From: Microbacteriaceae bacterium | GTDB taxonomy: Bacteria; Actinomycetota; Actinomycetes; Actinomycetales; Microbacteriaceae | Direction: 5' to 3' | Length of the DNA: 11,280 nucleotides | Assembly: GCA_947486475.1 (NCBI GenBank) | Contig: CANKTR010000020.1 | Coordinates: 1 to 11,280 of the forward strand | Part shown: positions 6,501 through 11,280 of the stretch, piece by piece | How positions within the stretch are numbered: the stretch's first letter is position 1 | Layout: every line of letters starts with the position of its first letter | Notes under the pieces: generated by a model | The model's input: only the letters and a program-made list of their open reading frames with translations | Told to the model about the DNA's origin: nothing | Database searches by the model: none | Position numbers and translations under genes: made by a program

Positions 6501-7754
6501 ATGGATATGGTCATTTTTCTCTCGGTCGGTCTCGTCGTCGGGGCCGTCATCGGCGTTCTTCTCGGGAAGTTTGTGTTCGCTTCCGCTTCGGGCGACGCGG
6601 CGACCGTCGCGGGACTCACCGCGACAAACGCGGCGATGCTCGATCAGGTTGCCGAATTGAAGACGCAAATCGAATCAATGCGCGAAGCCGAGCGGCTCCG
6701 CCTCGCGGACGAAAGCCAGATTCTGGAACGACTTGCCCCCGTCCACACCCTCTTGAACCAGGTCGAGGGTCGGGTCCGCGAAATGGAGAACGAACGGAAA
6801 ACGCAGTTCCGATCCATCGACGACCAACTGAAACAGGCGCGAACCGACGGCGAAGCTCTTCGCAACGTGACCCAGGGGCTCAAATCCGCGCTGTCCGACC
6901 CGAACATCCGCGGGCACTGGGGTGAAACGCAACTGGAACGGCTTTTTGAAGCGGCCGGAATGGTCAAGGGCATCGACTTCATCACGCAGGATCAAATCCC
7001 CGGAACCGACGACGAAAAGGGCTCCCGTCCCGATGCCATCGTCAAACTGCCCGACGGTGGTCAAATCATCGTGGATTCCAAGGTCACGCTGACCAACTAC
7101 CTGCGTGCCGCCGAAGAAACCGACCCCAAGCAACGCGCGGTTCTTCTCAAACAGCACGCCAAAGACGTTGCGCTCAAGGCAAAAGAACTCGCCGACAAAA
7201 AATACTGGCAGCGCTACGACCTCAGCGCGGACTACGTGATTTTGTTTATGCCCACCGAAGCCGCGTTGGCCGAAGCCCTTCAAGTCGACCCCTCGATCTA
7301 CGACACGGCACTTCGGGGGAACGTAGCCATCGCCACGCCCATCAGCTTGTTTACGACACTCAAGTCCGTCGCGTTCCTCTGGCGCCAGCACGACCAGACC
7401 AACCAGATTCACGAGGTCATCAACAAAACCCGCGCTCTGATTGACGTCCTCGGCAAAACCGCCGACGACGTCAACAAGTTCGCCAACAGCCTCAATGCGA
7501 CGGTCAACAACTACAACACGTTCGCCCGTCGTTTCGAAAACTCCCTGATTGGTGCGGCGGTGGCCATCCCCGGCGTCACCGATGCGGCGTTCCCCAGCCT
7601 CACGCAACTCGACAAGAAACCGCGTGAACTGGCCGGCGGGAAAATCGCCAAGGCGCGCGCGCTCAAATCAGCGACGGCCGCTGAACTCGACCTGGATTTA
7701 GCGGTTCGTCCCACGGAGTCCACAATGGACTCTAATGACGACTCCACGACCTAG
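6501..7754 (+). CDS. rmuC: DNA recombination protein RmuC
   Basis: The 417-residue product has an N-terminal membrane anchor (about residues 3-27) followed by a long coiled-coil-prone segment (about 40-125). The conserved RmuC domain follows, with RGHWGETQLERLFEAAGM (137-154) and the PD-(D/E)xK-type nuclease signature RPDAIV...IIVDSK (176-194; D178, D192 and K194). The C-terminal tail after about residue 355 is poorly conserved and ends in an acidic, serine-rich stretch. RmuC limits recombination at inverted repeats in E. coli; its nuclease activity is predicted. The ATG at 6501 is the first in-frame start and encodes the anchor directly. No good Shine-Dalgarno sequence precedes it, so a leaderless or very short leader transcript is possible. 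It is divergent from iolC across about 150 bp and overlaps the following transporter gene by 20 bp. Confidence 0.94.
   Translation: MDMVIFLSVGLVVGAVIGVLLGKFVFASASGDAATVAGLTATNAAMLDQVAELKTQIESMREAERLRLADESQILERLAPVHTLLNQVEGRVREMENERKTQFRSIDDQLKQARTDGEALRNVTQGLKSALSDPNIRGHWGETQLERLFEAAGMVKGIDFITQDQIPGTDDEKGSRPDAIVKLPDGGQIIVDSKVTLTNYLRAAEETDPKQRAVLLKQHAKDVALKAKELADKKYWQRYDLSADYVILFMPTEAALAEALQVDPSIYDTALRGNVAIATPISLFTTLKSVAFLWRQHDQTNQIHEVINKTRALIDVLGKTADDVNKFANSLNATVNNYNTFARRFENSLIGAAVAIPGVTDAAFPSLTQLDKKPRELAGGKIAKARALKSATAAELDLDLAVRPTESTMDSNDDSTT
7716..7732 (+). promoter_or_regulatory. Hairpin covering the ribosome binding site of the MFS gene
   Basis: GAGTCCA-CAA-TGGACTC is a perfect 7-bp stem with a 3-nt loop. 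It ends two bases before the MFS ATG (7735) and takes most of the only strong GGAG (7715-7718) into its 5' arm. It lies inside the last codons of rmuC, so ribosomes finishing rmuC (stop at 7754) would unfold it. This suggests translational coupling of the transporter to rmuC. No T-tract follows, which makes a terminator unlikely. Confidence 0.4.
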
Positions 7755-8943
7755 CTGGCTCCACCGCGACACCCTCCTCGCCGTTGTGGGGGTCGTCCTC
7801 GTCGCCATCAACACACGGACGGCGGTGTCCGGGCTCAGCCCGATCTACGACATCATCAACACCGACGTCGCACTCGGCATTGACGCTCGGGCGATACTCG
7901 GTTCGCTTCCACCCATCGCGTTCGTCATCGGGGGCCTCATCACGCCGCGGATTACCCGCGCGGTCGGGCTCGAATGGAACCTCGTCGTCCTGCTGTCACT
8001 CATCGCGGTCGGTCACGTCGTGCGCGGTGCCGCCAACGATTGGTACACGCTCGTGGCCGGATCCGCGCTGGTGCTCATCGGCAGCGGCATGGGAAATGTG
8101 TCACTTCCCCCCGTCGTCAAAAACTATTTCCCCAACGCCATCGGCGCGATGTCGTCGGCGTATATGACGTTTGTGGCCATCGGGTCGATTCTGCCGGCCC
8201 TCATCGCCGTCCCTCTCAGTCTGGGGACATCGTGGCGGGTCGCACTCGGCGGCTGGGTTGTGGTGGCCCTCGGCGGTCTGGCTATCTGGCTGATCGAAAT
8301 TCGCCGCGGCCGCCGCTCGACGATTGTCCACCTTCCCGAGGCGCCCATTGGACGCCTTCGCGTGCACCGGTCCCCGACCGCACAGGCCATCGCCGCCACG
8401 CTCGTGGTGTCCTCGATCACGGGGTACGGAATGTTCGCGTGGCTTCCCGACATCGCCAAAGAGTTGGCCCAACTGAACCAGGCCGAGGGCGGATTCATGC
8501 TCGCCCTCTTCGCGGGCGCGGGTCTGCCTCTCGCCATCTCCATCCCCTTCTTCGCATCCAAAATCCGCAACATCTCGGTCCTTGTTTTCATTGGCGCGGG
8601 ACTGACTTCGGTGGGTGCGCTCGGACTCGCCTTCGCCCCGACAGTTGCCCCCTACCTCTGGGCGGTTGTGTTTGGAAGCGGACCGTTGCTGTTTCCACTC
8701 GCACTCGTTCTCATCAATCTTCGGACCCGCTCGAGCGGCGCTTCACTTCAGGTCAGCGCGTTCGCGCAGTTTGTCGCCTATTCGATTTCGGCGGTGTTTG
8801 TCCCGCTGATGGGGTTCAGTCGCGCCGTCACCGGCTCGTGGCACCTGGCTCTTGTCGCAATCGCCGCGGCGGGACTCCTCGCGGTGTGGTCAGGGACAGT
8901 CCTTGCGCGCAATCGAACAGTCGAGTCAGAACTCGTCGGGTAG
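7735..8943 (+). CDS. MFS transporter, CynX/NimT (cyanate/2-nitroimidazole) type
   Basis: The 402-residue integral membrane protein has about 12 predicted hydrophobic segments, two sets of six separated by a basic loop (about residues 189-213). AINTRTAVSGLSPI (24-37), GNVSLPPVVKNYFP (120-133) and the segment GSGPLLFPLALVLINLRT (314-331) match the pattern of the CynX/NimT-like major facilitator branch, whose few studied members export or import cyanate or nitroimidazole. The real substrate is unknown; no cyanase is visible nearby. The ATG at 7735 lies inside the end of rmuC (20-bp overlap), and a hairpin covers its upstream GGAG. Its TAG (8941-8943) directly abuts the stop of convergent glpX, with no intergenic base. 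Because it follows rmuC rather than the inositol operons, it is not an obvious inositol transporter. Confidence 0.88.
   Translation: MTTPRPSWLHRDTLLAVVGVVLVAINTRTAVSGLSPIYDIINTDVALGIDARAILGSLPPIAFVIGGLITPRITRAVGLEWNLVVLLSLIAVGHVVRGAANDWYTLVAGSALVLIGSGMGNVSLPPVVKNYFPNAIGAMSSAYMTFVAIGSILPALIAVPLSLGTSWRVALGGWVVVALGGLAIWLIEIRRGRRSTIVHLPEAPIGRLRVHRSPTAQAIAATLVVSSITGYGMFAWLPDIAKELAQLNQAEGGFMLALFAGAGLPLAISIPFFASKIRNISVLVFIGAGLTSVGALGLAFAPTVAPYLWAVVFGSGPLLFPLALVLINLRTRSSGASLQVSAFAQFVAYSISAVFVPLMGFSRAVTGSWHLALVAIAAAGLLAVWSGTVLARNRTVESELVG
8922..8935. terminator. Small hairpin at the MFS/glpX convergence
   Basis: CGAGT-CAGA-ACTCG is a perfect 5-bp stem with a 4-nt loop within the last codons of the MFS gene, just before the abutting convergent stops at 8943/8944. 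With no intergenic base available, any terminator must lie within coding sequence. It has no T-tract, so the call is weak. Confidence 0.2.
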
Positions 8944-9918
8944 TTAGGAGAGCCAGCGCTCAGCGAGATAGTCCGAGTTGACCCGACGCACGGTTCCCGA
9001 ACGCGAACGGAAAATCACGCTCTCGGTGCGAAGCCAACGGCCGTCGTGACGGACACCTCGGACGAGTTCTCCGTCGGTCACACCGGTCGCCACGAAGAAC
9101 GTGTTGTCACTGGCCACGAGTTCGTCGGCGGAATAGACGTGATCGAACTTCAGTCCCGCCGCAACCCCGCGCGCGCGTTCCTCGTCGGACCCCGCGACCA
9201 ATCGTCCCTGGATGAAACCGCCCAAGGCCTTGATGGCGCAGGTCACGGCGACTCCTTCGGGGCTGCCGCCGACGCCGTAACACAGGTCGATTCGGTTGTC
9301 CTCGCGGGCCGCATTGATTCCCGCGGCGACGTCACCGTCCAGAATCAGGCGCGTGTGAGCGCCGGCCGTGCGGATTTCGTCGATGGCGTCGGCGTGACGC
9401 GGTCGGTCCAGGATGGCGACCTTGATCTCGTTCACCCGCTTGTTCTTCGCTTTCGCGAGTGCGCGGATGTTCTCGGTCAAGGACTGTGACAGGTCAAGAA
9501 CGCCGTGCGCATCCGCGTTCGCGACGAGTTTTTCCATGTAGTACACGCTCGACGCATCGAGCATCGTCCCACGGTCGGACACCGCCAACATCGAAATCGC
9601 GTGCCCTCGACCCGCGGCGGTGAGGCTCGTTCCGTCGATGGGGTCGACGGCAATGTCGCACTCGGGACCGGATCCGTTACCCACCACTTCCCCGTTGAAC
9701 AACATCGGGGCGTTGTCCTTTTCGCCCTCGCCGATGACGATGGTGCCCTGAAAATTGACCGTGCCGAGGAACGTTCGCATCGCGTCGACCGCCGCGCCGT
9801 CCGCCGCGTTCTTGTCACCGCGACCGATGTAGGGCAGGGCGCGAATCGCGGCCGCTTCGGTGGACCGCACGAGTTCGAGGGCGAGGTTGCGATCCGGGTG
9901 GTCGAATTGGTTGGTCAT
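8944..9918 (-). CDS. glpX: Fructose-1,6-bisphosphatase, class II (GlpX)
   Basis: The 324-residue product shows the class II signature order: VIGEGEKDNAPMLFNGE (61-77), VDPIDGT (91-97) with the metal-binding aspartates and acid residues, LILDGD (191-196) and YGVGGSPEGV (214-223). Length is normal for actinobacterial GlpX. The ATG at 9918 has AAGGAACTGAG just upstream. GlpX hydrolyses fructose 1,6-bisphosphate to fructose 6-phosphate in the cytoplasm; in many actinobacteria it is the main or only FBPase and is needed for gluconeogenesis. It is divergent from fba, whose product makes or splits its substrate, and its stop touches the MFS stop. Inositol catabolism yields acetyl-CoA and dihydroxyacetone phosphate, so growth on it would need this enzyme, but no shared operator is visible. 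Confidence 0.96.
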   Translation of the reverse strand: MTNQFDHPDRNLALELVRSTEAAAIRALPYIGRGDKNAADGAAVDAMRTFLGTVNFQGTIVIGEGEKDNAPMLFNGEVVGNGSGPECDIAVDPIDGTSLTAAGRGHAISMLAVSDRGTMLDASSVYYMEKLVANADAHGVLDLSQSLTENIRALAKAKNKRVNEIKVAILDRPRHADAIDEIRTAGAHTRLILDGDVAAGINAAREDNRIDLCYGVGGSPEGVAVTCAIKALGGFIQGRLVAGSDEERARGVAAGLKFDHVYSADELVASDNTFFVATGVTDGELVRGVRHDGRWLRTESVIFRSRSGTVRRVNSDYLAERWLS

Positions 9919-9940
9919 CTCAGTTCCTTGGTTTTCCTCC

Positions 9941-9970
9941 AGCCTATCCCGTGGGCCCGAACACTAGACT
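9941..9970. promoter_or_regulatory. Divergent promoter region of glpX and fba
   Basis: The 86-bp gap (9919-10004) must hold both promoters. TAGACT (9965-9970, plus strand) is a reasonable -10 for fba, about 35 bp before its ATG. TAGGCT (9946-9941, minus strand) is a reasonable -10 for glpX. Neither has a good -35 hexamer. The two elements lie so close that the polymerases probably compete. Confidence 0.35.
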
Positions 9971-10004
9971 GAAGCCGCACTGACACCCCACGCCAAGGAG
10001 AACC

Positions 10005-11030
10005 ATGCCCGTCGCCACACCGGACCGCTACGCCGAAATGCTCGACACGGCGAAAAAGAACGTTTTCGCGTTTCCCGCGATCAACGTCTCGTCGTCGTCG
10101 ACCATCAACGCTGTGCTGCAGGGACTCACCGAGGCCGGTTCGGACGGAATCCTTCAGGTCACGACGGGTGGCGCGGACTTTTTTGCCGGGCACACCGTGA
10201 AGGGACGCGCAACCGGAGCGCTGGCGATGGCGCGGTTCGTGCACGAGGTCGCCAAGTCGTATCCGATCACCGTCGCGCTTCACACCGACCACTGCCCGAA
10301 GGACGCTCTGGACGGTTTCGTGTATCCGCTCATTGAGGCGAGCGAAGTGGAAGTGAAGGCGGGTCGCGAACCGATTTTCCAGTCGCACATGTGGGACGGT
10401 TCCGCCGTTCCACTGGCCGAGAACCTCAGCATCGCGCGCGAGATTCTGGCCAAGACCAAGAACATTAATGCCATCCTCGAGGTCGAGATTGGCGTCGTCG
10501 GCGGCGAAGAAGACGGTGTCAGCCACGCCATCAATGACAGTCTCTACACCACCCTCGATGACGCCATCGCCACGGTCGAGGCACTCGGGTTCGGCGAAAA
10601 CGGGCGATACATGGCCGCGCTCACTTTCGGAAACGTGCACGGCGTCTACAAGCCGGGGAACGTCAAACTGCGTCCCGAAATCCTCGCCGACATTCAGGCG
10701 GGGCTCGCAAAAAAGTACGGGACCGACGCGAAGCCGCTCGATCTCGTATTCCACGGTGGATCGGGTTCGACCGAAGACGAGATTTTCGAAGCGGTTCGCA
10801 ACGGTGTCGTCAAGATGAATCTCGACACCGACACCCAGTACGCGTTCACCCGGTCCGTCGCCGACACGATGTTCACGAACTACGCCGGCGTGCTCAAGGT
10901 CGATGGCGAAATGGGGAACAAGAAGGTGTACGACCCGCGTTCGTGGGGCAAGCTCGCCGAGACGGCGATGGCCTCGCGCGTTGTCGATTACGCCAAGCAA
11001 CTCGGCTCAGCCGGTCACGCGCTCAGCTAG
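10005..11030 (+). CDS. fba: Fructose-bisphosphate aldolase, class II
   Basis: The 341-residue product has the full set of class II (zinc) aldolase motifs: LHTDHC (92-97) with catalytic D95 and zinc ligand H96, ILEVEIGVVGGEEDG (157-171), FGNVHGVYKPG (208-218) with ligand H212, VFHGGSGS (248-255) with ligand H250, and NLDTD (272-276). The long GGEEDG form and overall length match the E. coli FbaA (class IIA) type rather than the shorter GatY/IolJ type, so fructose 1,6-bisphosphate is the likely substrate. AAGGAG ends at 10000, four bases before the ATG at 10005. It is divergent from glpX and convergent with ispH. It is unlikely to be the inositol-pathway aldolase, since a Cgl0159-type candidate sits inside the iol operon. 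Confidence 0.96.
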   Translation: MPVATPDRYAEMLDTAKKNVFAFPAINVSSSSTINAVLQGLTEAGSDGILQVTTGGADFFAGHTVKGRATGALAMARFVHEVAKSYPITVALHTDHCPKDALDGFVYPLIEASEVEVKAGREPIFQSHMWDGSAVPLAENLSIAREILAKTKNINAILEVEIGVVGGEEDGVSHAINDSLYTTLDDAIATVEALGFGENGRYMAALTFGNVHGVYKPGNVKLRPEILADIQAGLAKKYGTDAKPLDLVFHGGSGSTEDEIFEAVRNGVVKMNLDTDTQYAFTRSVADTMFTNYAGVLKVDGEMGNKKVYDPRSWGKLAETAMASRVVDYAKQLGSAGHALS

Positions 11031-11031
11031 A

Positions 11032-11045
11032 CGCCGTTTACGGCG
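11032..11045. terminator. Hairpin after fba, candidate bidirectional terminator
   Basis: CGCCGTTTACGGCG is a perfect palindromic stem (5 bp with a TTTA loop, or 6 bp with TT) starting two bases after the fba stop. No T-tract follows. It lies in the 46-bp gap between the convergent stops of fba and ispH, which suggests termination or 3'-end protection. Confidence 0.45.
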
Positions 11046-11058
11046 AGCAATCGCGACC

Positions 11059-11072
11059 CGTGACGACTCACG
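11059..11072. terminator. Second hairpin in the fba/ispH convergent gap
   Basis: CGTGA-CGAC-TCACG is a perfect 5-bp stem with a 4-nt loop lying five bases beyond the ispH stop codon (leftward). Together with the hairpin at 11032-11045 it nearly fills the gap; each could serve one of the two converging transcripts. Confidence 0.35.
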
Positions 11073-11076
11073 CCGC

Positions 11077-11280
11077 CTAGGCGTCGGAGCGTCGACCGCC
11101 GAGTGGTCGGTCGCTTTCGCCGCGGAGTTCTTTCGGAAGCGAGAACATGAGGTCCTCGGTCGCGGTGGTCACGGTCTCGACGTGGCTAAAGCCCGCGTGA
11201 CGAATATCGGAGAGCAATTCGTCGACGAGGTGTTCGGGGACACTCGCGCCGGACGAGATTCCGACGGTTTCCACTCCGTC
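11077..11280 (-). CDS. ispH: 4-hydroxy-3-methylbut-2-enyl diphosphate reductase IspH (3' end only)
   Basis: The last 67 codons of a leftward gene are present; the gene continues past the right edge. The visible part contains [19 protein letters not shown], the GITAGASTPE-like segment that carries substrate-contacting Ser/Thr residues near the C-terminus of IspH (LytB), and ends with FSLPKELRG followed by a short hydrophilic tail. The FxLPxELR ending is typical of actinobacterial IspH. The enzyme is an iron-sulfur protein that makes IPP and DMAPP in the last step of the MEP isoprenoid pathway. The cluster cysteines would lie in the missing part. The gene is convergent with fba across 46 bp that hold two hairpins. 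Confidence 0.9.
   Translation of the reverse strand, partial: DGVETVGISSGASVPEHLVDELLSDIRHAGFSHVETVTTATEDLMFSLPKELRGESDRPLGGRRSDA

Noticed and set aside
6675..7607. 310-codon minus-strand frame opposite rmuC
   Set aside because: RmuC motifs fix the coding strand; the antisense frame has no recognisable features.
9915..11000. 361-codon open frame on the minus strand opposite fba
   Set aside because: Fba has every class II aldolase motif on the plus strand. The antisense product shows no domain and is a composition artefact.
10005..11030. Class II aldolase as IolJ of the inositol pathway
   Set aside because: Its length and GGEEDG-type motifs match FbaA (class IIA), it lies outside the iol operons and lacks the operator repeat, and a better-placed aldolase candidate exists at 4521-5402.

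Overview
The window is a gene-dense, high-GC stretch (strong G/C third-position bias, GTG/TTG start candidates, AAGGAG-type ribosome binding sites, stop-start overlaps) typical of Actinomycetota. The gene content (Cgl0159-type aldolase next to an iolC-type kinase, class II FBPase, class II aldolase, RmuC, IspH) and the compact layout suggest a Microbacteriaceae-like actinobacterium. That lineage guess is inference. No gap exceeds about 150 bases. I see no tRNA, rRNA, CRISPR array, insertion sequence or phage gene.

Left two thirds (1-6411) is a carbohydrate-catabolic island that looks like a myo-inositol (or inositol-derivative) locus. At the left edge the first 27 codons of a Gfo/Idh/MocA dehydrogenase (iolG-like) run leftward. 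Divergent from it is a rightward three-gene operon: an RmlD-like extended SDR (145-1101), an IolE-type TIM-barrel sugar isomerase/dehydratase (1120-2049) and a second Gfo/Idh/MocA dehydrogenase (2053-2949). Facing it is a leftward operon: iolC-type PfkB kinase (6349-5402), a Cgl0159-family (beta/alpha)8 aldolase candidate (5402-4521) and the CoA-acylating methylmalonate-semialdehyde dehydrogenase mmsA/iolA (4498-3005). The leftward set covers the lower inositol pathway: phosphorylation of 5-dehydro-2-deoxygluconate, aldol cleavage, and oxidation of malonate semialdehyde to acetyl-CoA. Genes for iolB, iolD, a transporter and a regulator are not in view and may lie beyond the left edge.

The most useful regulatory observation is an identical 12-mer, TGTTAGGACAAA, in both outer promoter regions of this island (98-109 and 6399-6410) and nowhere else that I could find. 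Its reverse complement contains TGTCCTAACA, which fits the IolR operator consensus I recall from Corynebacterium glutamicum (KGWCHTRACA). The two facing operons, and probably the iolG-like gene, would then form one IolR-type regulon.

Right third (6501-11280) is housekeeping: rmuC overlapping a CynX/NimT-type MFS transporter gene, then convergent glpX (class II fructose-1,6-bisphosphatase), divergent from it fba (class II fructose-bisphosphate aldolase), and the 3' end of ispH at the right edge. Opposing steps of gluconeogenesis and glycolysis (glpX, fba) share an 86-bp divergent promoter region. I found no clear sign of an entirely new system. The open points are the biochemical role of the SDR-TIM barrel-dehydrogenase trio and of the Cgl0159 protein, a 19-codon remnant-like ORF at 2949-3008, and several small hairpins at gene ends and starts.
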